From NCBI RefSeq assembly GCF_014805625.2, contig NW_023998651.1, positions 1,041,742 to 1,105,741 on the forward strand: a DNA stretch of 64,000 nucleotides. The letters run 5' to 3'. Source of the DNA: Glossina fuscipes (lineage: Eukaryota; Arthropoda; Insecta; Diptera; Glossinidae). Of the stretch, positions 1 through 11,041 are shown one piece after another; position 1 is the stretch's first letter; each line of letters opens with the position of its first letter. The translations under genes were made by a program, and so were the position numbers. The notes beneath the pieces are model-generated. The model did not search any database and was not told the origin of the DNA. It saw only the letters and a program-made list of their open reading frames with translations.

Positions 1-953
1 CGCCTTAACTTCTGGCGTCATATTGATTACGTGGCGAAGGAAGTGGCATCCAGACGGCACTGGTAAGGATTGTGCCAAATGTGGGTGGGCTTAAAACAGC
101 TAAGTAGAAGGTCGAAAACACGGTGGTGACCTCATTTATTATATATGTGCGCTCAGTACGGGCGGGCGCGCTGACTATAAAAACGGCACTCAGAAAACTG
201 GCGGTGGTATACTGTCGGAAGAAGCAGCCCCAGTAATAGCAGGTACTCTGCCAGTCGACGAGATGAGCCACATCTACGAACGGCGTCCCGGCATCGAGCT
301 CTCCGCACGCGGCATAAGAAGCGAGGAACGGATGACCTCATTGAGGATATGGTAGTCGAGGTGGGAAAGAGCGACCAAAGGAAGATGAGCGTTCGTTCTT
401 ATCCCTAGCGTAAAACGATGGGTTTTAAATTATTACCTGACCCAGTTCCTGACTGGCCATGGCTGCATTCGGAAGTATCTGCACAAATTCGGTCACGACA
501 GCTCGTCTTACTGCCCGATATGCGCGGATGCGAACAAAGACGTAGAGGACGTAATGTTCTACTGCCACAGATTTGAGAACGGGCGGCCTCATGCGCCATC
601 TAACGAGATTACGACCGTAATGCTCGAACGTGCAGCAGGTTGGATCACCTTAAACGCATTCGCTAGCAATACCCTCGTGGAGTTACGATGACTGGAGAGA
701 CAACGTGAGACAGGAGGCAGTGGAGACCAATATTCGACTACACTAAGGTCCCGCCTTACGATGCGCATTAATTGGAATCAGCTTCGGCGAAGTAATACCT
801 AACGGAGGTGCCGCGGAAGAGAGTGATTAGAAGAAGAGAGGGTAGTTTTTAGTACCTACGCGCCATGGATGGCGAACCGTGCATCCTGATACTGAGAATC
901 AGCAGTATCTTCTAAAGATTTTCTACCTCTAGCTCGCAGAAAAAAAAAAAAAA
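1..953 (+). pseudogene. R1-type LINE, 3' part of ORF2 with poly(A) tail
   Basis: Decayed end of a non-LTR retrotransposon ORF2, the replicase that reverse transcribes its own RNA. Across several frames one can read the post-palm region (about 120-235) and a stretch with EAAPVIAGTLP and an RxRGIRxEER-like motif (about 220-330). After that comes the diagnostic C-terminal block FLTGHGCIRKYLHKFG followed by CPIC, then VED and YCHRF (about 435-590), i.e. the zinc-binding C terminus of R1/LOA-type LINEs. Frameshifts and stops separate the blocks. A 14-base A tract at 940-953 is the likely element 3' end. The 5' part lies outside the window. The clade is assigned from motifs only. Confidence 0.75.
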
Positions 954-1572
954 TACACGCAAACACAGGCAGACCACAGGGGTAAGATCAAGCTACTGTG
1001 GGGGTCACGGGTAGCGGATTGTGATCAGCCTGCATGTTCCCAAGAGTATATATGTAAGCTAGCTGCGAATAACTAATGAGCAGTCCCCGACCAAGAGTGG
1101 TAGAGAATGAGCGTCGGCTGAAAAAGCCACATGATCCTGCGAGCCTTCAGTGACGGGACGAATAAGCGTTGTCCGTTCAGTAGGTACTCCCCATTCTTAG
1201 CATGGGAATAGCAGTTCTACGAAGCCTATGGACGGGCAGCAAGACCGAGCCCGGTAAGGTCTTGATTATGGTATACCGGAACATCTACTTGAAAATAGGA
1301 TTTCGTGCTTGTGGTGGCAATATTCTCTTACCTGAGTAGGTTGGAGTGGCACCCAGCCAAAATGGCTTTCGGGCTAATACTGACACCGCCCCAGTTGCGT
1401 TAAAGTTATAGCAAGTCTGGAAAGTAAGTTCTAGCCCGCACCGTTAAGTTGGTGGGTATAGGCACAGTTGAGCAGCTAGCATCAACCGCCTGCATGGCCT
1501 CACTGCCTGCAAAGATGACCATGCGGTCCTAACAGCAACTACACCAGCGAAGCCGTATAGCGGCTTCCCAGT
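954..1572. other. Unassigned interval after the LINE tail
   Basis: About 600 bases with no reading frame I can support and no obvious simple repeat. The base composition is richer in G+C than the AT-rich sequence beyond 2.9 kb, like the LINE pieces on both sides. It may be untranslated sequence of a neighbouring R1-type element, but I cannot show this. Confidence 0.3.
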
Positions 1573-1909
1573 TTGCACCCAATTACAATGCATTTTAAGC
1601 AAAAAACCAATACACCAACAGACACTAGGGATCACGCCGGTGTTTTGTGCGAAGAGAATCTCTTCAAAGTGAGCGGAAGAAAGAGGAAGTCGCCAGTAGG
1701 CCTGCAAACGCAGCCTCATCTCGGACAAACGCTCCCCGAGAGGTCAAACCACACACATCAGTAGATGTGGAGAACGTGGCAGCTTTGGTAAAGCTGGGTG
1801 ACTATATAAAGGATTTGGTGGTGATGCTGCAGGAGAATGATGGAAAGAGGCGGCACATAAACCAACAAATGCGCGACACAATAGACGGCATGAGATGTCT
1901 CTATGTGCT
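1573..1909 (+). pseudogene. Possible LINE ORF1 (gag-like) fragment
   Basis: An open stretch (frame 1647-2042) contains a basic, hydrophilic N-terminal part and then LVKLGDYIKDLVVMLQENDG plus KRRHINQQMRDTIDGM. This resembles the helical, MRD-containing segment of R1/LOA-type ORF1 proteins. At about 1910 it runs into a sequence that is repeated at 37726 and belongs to another element, so the reading frame is cut there. No zinc knuckle is visible. The assignment rests on short motifs and could be wrong. Confidence 0.35.
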
Positions 1910-2838
1910 TAACGTGAATACCTGTCGTGCAGGCCCGGTGGAACACGGAGTGTGGAAACGCACACTCAGAGCTCGGAGGAAAAACCTCGAGTTTCAGTGG
2001 AGATACGTATATGGGCGTGTCTCCTCCCCCGGTACTATCTAAAACCTCTCTCTCCTTCTTTGGGTCAGACACCTGGTTGCTATGCAACTCCACACCTAGC
2101 GGAGACTTCCCACAGACAGGCTGAAGCTGGAAGATTGCTTCCGGGGCTCCTGACATCCGTGGTACCGCATATGAAGGAGGAAAGCTAAGTAATGAAAGAA
2201 AAATAAGAAAACTTCCCGCCAGTCTTAACAACAGGTCCCATACGACCTCGGAATGGGATAGGGATCAAATCAATACAATGCGCATGGGCATTGGATTCTC
2301 GCTGCTACCATCAATGCTACCGTGAACTACCTTGACTCCCATGGCCTCTTAGTCTCTGAATGCAGAGTAGTCAGGGCACACCAACGACACGTGTTCAGAA
2401 CCTTCGGAGAGACTGCCACGTAGGCAAGCCCTAATTTCAGAACCGCCTCTTTCATGCAAAAATGCATTCAGAGATCCGTGTCCCGTAAGTAAGAAAGTAG
2501 AAAATCGTATACAGGTAATCAGGAATAATATTCCGGATAGCCTTAGCCATCTTCTCGGTAATTCCGTCAATGCCTGGGGATCTGTTTGATCTGACTTTGG
2601 ACATTGCATACTCAACTTCATACTTTTCCAAGGGAGAAGTAAGAGGGTCAAACCCAATACTGGGAACCACCTCCTGTTCCTGCCCAAGGAAGAATGTGCT
2701 CAATAATGCATCCAGACCCTCCCTCCAAGCGGATAGCAATCCATTTGAATTGCGAATACCGGTTATCTCCAAGAATTTTTTCCCCTTGATAACCCGGTAG
2801 ACCTGACCCCAAGGATCACCAGGGTTTTGGCAGACCAA
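1910..2838 (-). pseudogene. R1-type LINE, internally deleted 3' half
   Basis: Minus-strand remnant. The frame 2838-2452 reads DPWGQVYRVIKGKK, then VRSNRSPGIDGITEKMAKAI and IPDYLY. This is the segment just before and at the start of the reverse transcriptase domain in R1-type LINEs. It then runs directly, out of frame, into the C-terminal block TGHGSLNAFLHERGG with ACLRG, EHVSLVCPDY (frame 2687-2349). The whole palm region with the catalytic aspartates is missing, so a deletion of more than 1 kb joined the two parts near 2490. The part from 2340 down to 1910 is non-coding and matches 37726-38230, where the same family occurs again. It is probably 3' untranslated sequence. Confidence 0.75.
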
Positions 2839-3339
2839 ACGTGATAATCAAGTGGTTATAATAATAGTGTTATGAAAGTCGCTTTTATACAAGATACAGT
2901 CCGTATAACTGGATCGTGGATATTTTGTTCAAGAGAAATACACTTCAAAGTTTTTTTATTTTACTGTTTTGCCTTTCACAACAGTAGGAGCATTTATTTA
3001 CAATTATATTTCTTAATTATAGGATCATTCACAATTTATTTTGGCCGTACTCTTAGCTCAAATGTTCTTGCTAATTCTCTCTTCCACCAATATTCTATTT
3101 ATATACATTTTACAAGCATGTTACTATACCTAAATTTATAGTTTTATTTCTAATCCCAGCCTGCTTTTACTCTAATCGTTTTCATCGTCCAGCACCTGCA
3201 TGACGAGTCTGCGAATGTGCACTTACCTTTTACCTGTTTGCTTTTCAGCTAATCGTTTTCATCGGCCTCCAGTTGCATGAGGCGCCTTCGAATAACTCTT
3301 TGGTTTTTCCTTCTTTAGGGAATTCATTATTAGGGAAAA
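2839..3339. other. AT-rich interval, nothing recognised
   Basis: AT-rich sequence without a convincing gene. A short motif, taatcgttttcatcg, occurs twice (about 3173 and 3251) as part of an imperfect direct repeat of about 75 bases. I see no transposon end here. Confidence 0.4.
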
Positions 3340-4480
3340 TTACTTAGTTGAAATTAACTGGATTTGGGATTTTCGTAACAATAGTTTGATATTAAAGGTT
3401 GTTTGATGGATTGAGGATTAAGTACAGTTTGTAATTGGTTGAATAGAGTTGAGAGCGGTGATTCTCGAGTATTTACTTTATTAGGCTTTGGTATATATGT
3501 TGTTGCTCTAATTTTTTCAATATAATTTTTGGCAGATGATGGATCTGGTACCTCAATATGGTTTTTGATTGTTGATAGAATAGGTTTGTCATTGGCAGGA
3601 GTTGTAGTTAAAGGATTATTAAACTCGATTTGCGAGGAGATGACATCTAGGTATTCCTTTTATTGTTTAATGTATTTCCCAGTACTTGAGCTTCGCCCAT
3701 CCTACAGTAATTTACCGTTTTGGTTTTTAGAATTTCATGCAGTTATATCTAACATGGGCATTGTTTATCTAACGCTGAGTGGGGATCATTGCAAATGATG
3801 CAGGATACAGCTTTTAGCATGTGTAGGAAAACCACAGAAGTGAATCTTTTGCATCTCATCGGGTTTGGGATGTATAGTTTCACTGTGCGCCTTTACCAAG
3901 GAATATCACCGTTCTGCGGTGTACACTAGCTGTTAAAAATCATAAAAATCGTTCCTGTAAGGGGGCGAGTTTTTCTGTCAATGGTTAGCTTAGTACATGT
4001 ATAAAGTTCAGTTACTCCTTCATATCTTATTCTGCGGACTACTTCATCCGGTACATGTTTTATATTACCTCTTTAACTGAAATGAGTGTGTTGTGTAATT
4101 TAGCGAAAATCTGGCATAAATTAACCCGTGATTTGGAGATGTCAAGAGGTTCTCAGAGCAAATAAATTATCATCGCGAAGAATGGAGATGGAGTCAATAT
4201 CTGAGATTATGCCATGTAGGTCGTTTTTTATATCGAAAGGATTCATTTATTGATGTTACCGGTTGGCAGTACCGGGAACTTCTAATTTTTTCTTGTTTCC
4301 TTTGTGGTGATTTATCCACATTATTTATAAAAAACAAAAAAATCGCAGGCGAAAGAGTGAACAAGTATTATTCAAAACACAAGTCACAATAATTGGATAA
4401 ATTTAATTATCTGTATTGGCAATACGACAAACCACCCCGACGAGAAAAACCGAAAACAACGCATGCACTATTGAACATTT
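3340..4480 (-). pseudogene. Decayed ORF1 of an I-type LINE
   Basis: Collinear with the ORF1 region of the complete I-type element at 18380-20050, on the same strand but heavily mutated. Shared landmarks include the segment around 3395-3545 (relative of 18393-18740), the stretch around 3665-3830 that corresponds to the zinc-knuckle coding part, the region around 3880-4240 and the adenine-rich 5' leader near 4430-4475. No long frame remains. It has only one copy of the 156-bp unit that is duplicated in the complete element. The match is by eye and strong in several blocks of 20-60 bases. Confidence 0.8.
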
Positions 4481-4551
4481 TAGCAATTATTTTGGTGGCG
4501 CCAACCACTTTGTTTGGATTTGAGCACTTAATAAAAGCACACTTATACATA

Positions 4552-5039
4552 TTAAGTATAAATATTACGCGTTGCCAAACATTTTTGACATCTATAACTT
4601 GCCTGTGATCGGTAATAATTCGAGTGCTTTAAATTAACATCACATATACTATCCTCCTTGTCCGTATATAATTCGCTTCTCTCCGCGACATCAATTTCAA
4701 GTAGTATTTCATGGAAGTGCTTAGGATAAGTGGATTTAAGGTAAATAAATCTCCTCTCAATCTTCTGAAAGAAATATTCATACCTACGGCATGTATCTAG
4801 TAAATGAGGAAAGGTATCAATTTTCAAATTTATTATTTCATATTAAATCTATGGTAAGATGGCTTTCTCCTCAGAATTTCAATTAAATGAGATTCTGGTA
4901 CAAGTTGTTGTACTCCGTCTGGGAGTTCTAAGGTCGCAATAGAAATGCGTAAATCTTTCATTGGTTTTTCGTTATTAGCAGTTGTTAAGATCTTCTCTCT
5001 AAAAATGTAAATTGCGTACGAAAGATAAACAACAAACAC
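4552..5039 (-). other. Two adjacent unrecognised reading frames
   Basis: Minus-strand frames 5039-4833 (68 residues) and 4827-4552 (91 residues) lie end to end but in different phases. The second has a composition that looks protein-like (aromatic and charged residues, CRRYEYFFQKIERRF, HFHEILLEIDVAE, and a C-x2-C near its end). I do not recognise the family. They may be parts of one frameshifted transposon gene or chance frames. Confidence 0.25.
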
Positions 5040-5497
5040 CTTTCGAGGAGAATTGGACTTTAGCTTGGATAAAAGATGTTCATTAAAGTTAAGTATACTA
5101 CTATAATTGGTGTGTGTAGTAGTGTCTGTGTTTTGTTGTATGTTGTCTAATGTGAGACATATTATGTTATTGCTGTTACTATTAGTTGGAGGAGTGTTTG
5201 GTGTACTTATGCATTTTGCGACTGAACAGGAATTACAATTTTGACAATAACTTAATTAGTGTATAATTGCAAATCTTAGCTGTTATTTAAGCTTGTCGAT
5301 GATATATCCGAGGTATTAAATTTTTCGAAAGTTAATGCTGTTGCGTCAGCCTCGTGAATCGTCAACGACGTAACCATTCAATACCTACTCTGGTGCTAAG
5401 CGTTATTATATTAGACCTTAAATAAATTAACGTTTGAGGCTGGTAGCATGAAAGCGCAGTTGAATTAAGGCGATTTTAAACCAACCAAAACCAGGAA

Positions 5498-6320
5498 ATG
5501 GGAATACCTGTTTGCATATTTAAGATTACATGGTTCAAAATACGAAAAGAACCCATATTTACTCTGGCTAACTATGGAAGTATTAAATATGAACAACGGT
5601 GCCTTTCTATATCTGATAGGCAAAGCGAATTACACTTTTTCATAGACAGTGGCGCAGATATTTTGGTCCATCCAACGCCCAAATTTCAGAGTAACAAGAA
5701 ATCGTCCAATGAAGTTGACATCAGCCCAAGGCGCAAGCAGTTGCATACATGGCAAGAAACTCTTAAATATGAACTTTCATCTTCGCCACGAGTTTCCGTA
5801 CGTGTTCTTGATCGTTAACCTCCAGACCAGTCATTGTGGCTGATCTCCTCAGCAAGTACCTTCTGCTAACTGATGTTAGACGTAAGCGTTTAGCAGATCC
5901 ATTAGCTAAAATATTTGTTAATGCAGTAGGTGCTGAATGCAAAATTTACTTGCTAAAATTATTTTTAACAGAAAATAATTTTAGAATTATTAAGAATTTA
6001 CCCGTGTTTAACCACAGAACTAGAATATACAAAACCGGTTGAACATAAGACACACATTAATTCAAGATAGAAAGTGTTCTTCCTTTTCCAAGCCCCAGAC
6101 GGTTAGAACTGGTGAAATATAAAATAGCCAAACCAGACATTATAATTTTGGTTAAATTGAGAATATGTAGACCATCAAGTTCTTCTCTTGCTTCACCGCT
6201 ATATTTTGTGTCCAAAAACGATCCAGATGAGTGGCGACCCTGTGAAGATTTTAGACAACTGACCTTTGAAGATTTTAGGCTACTACCCTGATCAATTTCC
6301 CGCATTTAAATGATAATATA
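5498..6320 (+). pseudogene. Ty3/gypsy polyprotein: protease and start of reverse transcriptase
   Basis: The frame 5498-5818 contains FFIDSGADILVHP, the active-site signature of a retroviral-type aspartic protease (D-S/T-G). After a frameshift the typical following block ADLLSKY, LLLTDVRRKRL is read at about 5836-5895. Further on, around 6110-6310, KLRICRPSSSSLASPLYFV and EWRPCEDFRQL correspond to the first conserved part of gypsy reverse transcriptase, followed by PDQFP. The frame then stops matching and a LINE begins. The rest of the same protein resumes at about 7905, so this is the 5' half of a split element. At least two frameshifts are needed to read it. Confidence 0.75.
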
Positions 6321-6329
6321 TTAATGATA

Positions 6330-7895
6330 CTAAGCTGAGGCGGTTGACGCGGGTTATCTGGAGACAGCACTACCAAGGTATAAATAGCCTTCTAGACGCA
6401 GCGCGGCTCCAAAAGAACATTGTTAAAGACCACAATAAGGGAGTATGCTCTCTAAAGAAATCAAGCGGAGACTATAAAGGAAGCCCCGTGGAAACTAGTC
6501 GACTCCTGATGGAGAACCACTTGCCTGAATGCATGTGAGACCCATGAACCAAGCGTGTCCATGTGAAACGTACATGCCGAGCTCTAGGCACCGTAGTTTT
6601 TCTACCAAAAGCTTTAGCGCGAAACGAGTGCAATGGGCCATATCAATTCAACCCATACAAAGCGCAGGGTCCAAATGGGATAGGGACATGCCTAATCCTA
6701 CAGGGCGCACAAAGTGTCGCCCCACAACTTGGTAGACTATACAAGGCTAGGCTTCTATGTACCCGGGACTGGAACAAGGCGAAAGTGGAGTCTGTACCGT
6801 AAGCAGGAAGCAAAAATGAGCACTTGCCGATTATGTAGACAAATTCCCCTGAGTTTTTTTCTCCTTAAAGATTAAGATCAGGGGAGCCTACATGGGAGTA
6901 AGGCCAACACCCAAGTAGCAATTTGCCTATTAAAGCGGTTAGTACGACATGGAAATTCATGAACTGGCCGGGGACAATAGAAGCCAAGCTAGTGAGTGCC
7001 GTTGCAACGATTGCAGTACGTAAACGATGGCAATTTCCATGGAGAGCTGGCATGAATAAACACTAATTCAACGCATGCAGAAAGCCTTACCCATAATTCA
7101 CAAGTGACACGAGAATAAATGATTATGCATTAGTCTACAAAAAGCGGACCTGGTGCCTTACTCGAAAAAGAGGAAATTAAGATTGGATAACGTTCGCCTA
7201 AAGAATGGCGGCCTTCACGATTAAAATGAGGTGAAATATATGGCTGTCTATTTTGAAAAAGGTGTAACTTGGAATTCTGATTTAAAACAGTTAACCGGAA
7301 AAGCGACCACAGCACTCTTTACGGTAAAACGCGAGGTAGACACCCAAAAATGCTCGACTGGTGTTATACCATACCCATTCCTACGCAAACCTATGCAACT
7401 TTGGTCTGACGGCCTAAGGTAAACCAAAAAATGGCTGTGACGGCACTAAACAAAACCCCATGTCTCGCTTGCTTTGGCATGAACAGGGCGACGAAATCCC
7501 AGAAGCGCTCCTGCGCATAATACCTGTTTCTACTACTATAGAAAAAGATACTTGCTTGAGCGCACTTATACTGTAGAATATCGACAAATTAAAATCCAGA
7601 AATTCGATATGCACCTACTCTAACAATCATACCGCCTTAAAGTTCCTAAAAGGACAAATGACAACATCTAAGGCTAAGGTGGAGTGCTTTCAAATACTGA
7701 GCTAGAGAGGCACAATGATGTGCACTTGATATGGGTGTCTTATTAAGATGCTGATATCACGATGGGTACAGAAAAAATCATATTACCATTGGAAGCAATG
7801 TGCAAGGTAGCGGAAGGCAAAAACATTTATAGAATCTTCCGGTATAGTGCATAAGCTACTGAGACTAAGAAGAAGCGACCTACGTTTAGTTACAA
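6330..7895 (+). pseudogene. LINE reverse transcriptase remnant nested in a gypsy element
   Basis: Readable blocks of a non-LTR reverse transcriptase occur in order on the plus strand. FNPYKAQGPNGIG with LILQG, then GRLYKARLL, DWNKAKV (about 6640-6790) is the fingers region. VKYMAVYFEKGVTWNSDLKQL (about 7226-7290) is the thumb-side strand usually written VKYLGV. ALNKTPCLACFGMNRATKS (about 7440-7500) is the post-palm block. The palm itself with the catalytic Y-x-D-D is not readable. Type R1/LOA or Jockey, not resolved. It interrupts the gypsy polyprotein between PDQFP (6290-6305) and the NLRNKCIFSKLD block at about 7915. Confidence 0.65.
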
Positions 7896-7904
7896 GCTTA
7901 ATGA

Positions 7905-8440
7905 TGTAAGTTAGAACCTAAGGAACAAATGCATATTCTCAAAGCTAGACATGGTCAAATCGTATCGTCAGATTCCAATGAAGAGGATATTTATACCACA
8001 ATTACGACGCTTTTTCGTATGTTCGATTCCATTAGAATGCCTTTTAGATTAAGAAATGCTGCATAGACGTTCCAAAGATTTGTAAATGAAGAGCTGAGGG
8101 ACTTGGATTTTATTTTTGTAGACATCGGCGATGTCCTAGCTGCCTGTGAATTGGAGACAAAAAATTGAGAATATATAAAATTAGTCCCCGCGAGATCAGA
8201 AAAATATGAAAAATTAAGCTTACAAATGTACTTTTGGTGTAACAAGTATTGATTTTCTTATTCACAACATTTCTAAAGAAGGCATTAATCCTTTTTAAAA
8301 TAAGGCAGCTACAATCAAATTTATATATGCGAATTTGCACTACAAAACTTACTTGACCGAATAACAAATTCTAAGACTTCTAAGGCTTAAAGCATTGGCG
8401 TCTAAGGATATCGGTTTTATTGAAAGCTGTTGGAAACGCG
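7905..8440 (+). pseudogene. Ty3/gypsy reverse transcriptase, continuation
   Basis: After the LINE the gypsy protein resumes: NLRNKCIFSKLDMVKSYRQI (about 7914-7975, motif A with its D), then in another frame IRMPFRLRNAA and TFQRFVNEELRDLDFIFVDI (8030-8130). The catalytic Y-x-D-D is altered to V-D-I-G-D. Then KCTFGVTSIDFL and ISKEGINPF follow (8220-8300). Order and spacing fit the gypsy palm-to-connection region. Several frameshifts and the damaged catalytic site make it inactive. Sequence from 8300 to 8440 no longer shows clear motifs. Confidence 0.75.
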
Positions 8441-8553
8441 GCGGTTAACATTTGAATCCAAGATCACTGAGTTATGGGCTGATGTGCACTGCCTACTCGG
8501 CCACTCAGGCTTATATCAAAAAAAGTAAGAAATTTATATTCGGAGGGCCAAAT

Positions 8554-9100
8554 CTCGCATACCCACCACTATGCCTTTCGCATCCTACTCTCCTCTTCTT
8601 TTTATTCGATACCCACATCGTTCGTATTATTAGAAAAAATTAATCGCGATGTCTACCACATTCATTTTAGAATTAACCCATTTTTAGGCAAATAATGTAT
8701 TTTTATTTAAGGAATGTGCAAAATCGTTTTAAACATTCTGTCTAGTTTGCGTTTTGATAAATACGCATAAAAAATCTTGTTTCGACTGCAATAAATAAGC
8801 ATTTGAAAAAAAATTATATGTACCTATATCTAGCTTTCTGTAGGCCTGGCCGATTTTTAGATTATTGCCCATAAATGGAAGAGTTTTTCGTAAAGTAAAT
8901 GTAGAAAATTTCAGCCGTCTAATTCTTATGCTTTTTGATTAACAAGCAAAAGCTTACAAAGTTTTGTTAACAAAAACGGAGTTGCGCTCAGTTTATGCTC
9001 CACTGCGGGCTTCTGCTCTGACCAATTTAGCCTATTTTTAATGCCAATTTTCGTGTAAGAACTTCGAATGTTTTTACCAAATTTGAAGGCGATATCTTAA
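8554..9100. repeat. Left arm of a long inverted repeat
   Basis: This arm reads as the reverse complement of 9662-10090. Shared blocks include the outer end (cgcat, acccacca, ttcgcat; 8555-8585), the segment around 8795-8815 (ataaataagcattt), gtagaaaatttcag near 8901-8915, and the long block from about 8960 to 9100 with gttgcgctcagtttatgctc. The left arm is about 120 bases longer owing to extra sequence near 8660-8760. It is either a long terminal inverted repeat of a DNA transposon or two copies of one repeat inserted head to head. Confidence 0.75.
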
Positions 9101-9318
9101 TTTTTACGACCAGGAGAGTGCCGCCAACACGCACCGCATAGAAACACAGGCGGACAGGCATGACCAAATCATCTCAGAATTTTACGCTAATCAAGAATAT
9201 AGGATCTCTGAACCTTTTTTTTAGATACATTATGGGAAAAAACTAATGATGACCATCTTTCAAGGTTGAGTATAACAACAACAACGAGGACAGCAATAAT
9301 AGGAAGACAATATTAAAT

Positions 9319-9630
9319 GTGATTCCGGCTAGGACCCATGGTGAGGAATGGTCTATAGGAAAACAGACCGCCGTACAAGAAAGGTTTCAAGCGCAGGGCC
9401 CGCAAATAGCGGAAGGAAATCCGTTCAAAAGGAGCAGATGCAGAAGACGGTCGCCAGAGCTACCGCCAGCAAGCCAACCTCAGGAGAGAAGCAATACATC
9501 ACTGCCGATGTTGCATGAGGATGTCCAACGGCGAAGGAAAATGCGATTGCCGTTGTTGAGCAAAAAGTTAAGATTTTGGAGCCCAAAAAATGACGGCCCT
9601 TCTCAGGGGACCATACATCATCTCGTGTGA
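9319..9630 (+). other. Unrecognised frame in the spacer between inverted arms
   Basis: An open frame of 103 residues, basic and proline/serine/arginine-rich, with no family I recognise. It fills most of the 560-base spacer between the two inverted arms (9101-9661). If the arms are terminal repeats, this is internal cargo or a remnant of a transposase-linked gene. A chance frame cannot be excluded. A short CAA-rich run (aacaacaacaac) lies just upstream at about 9280. Confidence 0.25.
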
Positions 9631-9661
9631 TATATGGTCATGCTGCTGGCTATGTTACAAA

Positions 9662-10090
9662 AATGACTTCAAATTTGGTAGAAACATTCGAAGTTTTCAC
9701 ACACAGATTGATATTGAAAATGGGCGAAATCGGTTAGAGCAGATACCCACATTGGAGCATAAACTGAGCGCAACTGCGTTTTTGTTAACAAAAGTTTGTG
9801 AGTTTTTGCTCTTAAATCAGAACTTATAAAAGGCTGAAATTTTCTACATTTGCTTTACAAAACGCTCTTCTATCTATGTACAATAATTGAAAAAATTGGC
9901 CATGCCCACATAAAGCTATAAGTGATTAAACTTTATTTTTGTCGCTTTTTATAAATGCTTATTTATTATACCGCAAACAAGACAAAATGAATACGGCGAT
10001 TAATTTTTTCTTAATAATACCAGCGATATAGGTATCAAATAAAAGAGCTTGGAGAGTATAATGCGAAAAGCGTAATGGTGGGTAAGCGAG
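9662..10090. repeat. Right arm of a long inverted repeat
   Basis: Reverse-complement partner of 8554-9100. It begins with the sequence around cttcaaatttggtagaaac (about 9666) and ends with ggtgggtaagcgag at 10077-10090. Related single copies in the same orientation occur at about 14320-14420 and 61150-61450, so the arm is a member of an interspersed family rather than unique sequence. TG-rich simple sequence follows at about 10155-10205. Confidence 0.75.
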
Positions 10091-10856
10091 ATTCGGTTCC
10101 CGCTGCGTTATTACTTCCTACTTTTGCTGTTCTTTCTGTTTTTATTATCGTTACATCCATATGTGCATGTGTGTGCGCGTAATGTGTGTGTTTGCGTAGG
10201 TCTATAGAGACATAGATGTACGTCTCTACATATATGTGGGCACGTGTGTAAATTTTGTATGTACTTATTGATTTTTTTCTCCTCACTCCGTGGCCAGCAA
10301 TCAATGTAGATTCATCACCAAGGCTTTGAGTTTAAGTTCGGTCTAATCTATTCTATACTGATTAAAACCTGCGCGACGACGACTTCGACGGAATTGTGTA
10401 TGCACTATACGAAATAAAATCCAACTTTCGGTTTATTTTTTACGTGTTTTGTGCCTTATTAAATTTTACGCGTCTTCGATTTTACGAAAACAGATTGTGT
10501 CACTTTCCAGTATTTTCTTAATTGCAAGAACGGCTATTTAGCAGATGTTTTTGTTGCAAACTCCTTAAGATGATAGACGTCAATCGCAAGTACTATACCA
10601 ACTACGATAGTATAGACATGCGGTGTATACATGAATGAAATAGATTTCATTTGTATGTACTATTCTATTGAATTCAAACGGTTCGGTTCATTCGGATTTT
10701 AATGCACATATGAATATGTTCAAAAAGTTCCACGGCAACCTGACACCTGGTCTACTATTTCCTATACCCATACCACATATATCGCGCATAAATATTCATA
10801 GCTTGTATCCGTCGATACACGCACTTGTCATTTTCTGACAAATGTCTTATCGTGAA

Positions 10857-10890
10857 GCAAAACTGACGGCAAAACTGACGGCAAAACTTT
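10857..10890. repeat. Short tandem repeat, 12-bp unit
   Basis: Two full copies and a partial third copy of gcaaaactgacg in direct tandem, ending in gcaaaacttt. It lies about 150 bases upstream of the broken Myb/SANT-like gene. No function is evident. Confidence 0.6.
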
Positions 10891-11041
10891 GCAATAACAT
10901 TTTTGCGTTAAAACAGTTTATGAAAAACATAACTTGAGGAGTCAAAAAAAAAGAAAATATACGGGTATACGGGTAAAATAATTTTTTTTTCAAAATGCAA
11001 AACATTCAAGTTAAATTTTGTAATTATTTTATAATTTTAAT

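Noticed and set aside
1758..2231. Open minus frame of 157 codons with a signal-peptide-like start
   Set aside because: It crosses the border at about 1910 between two different repeats and the homologous region at 37726-38150 does not keep the frame.
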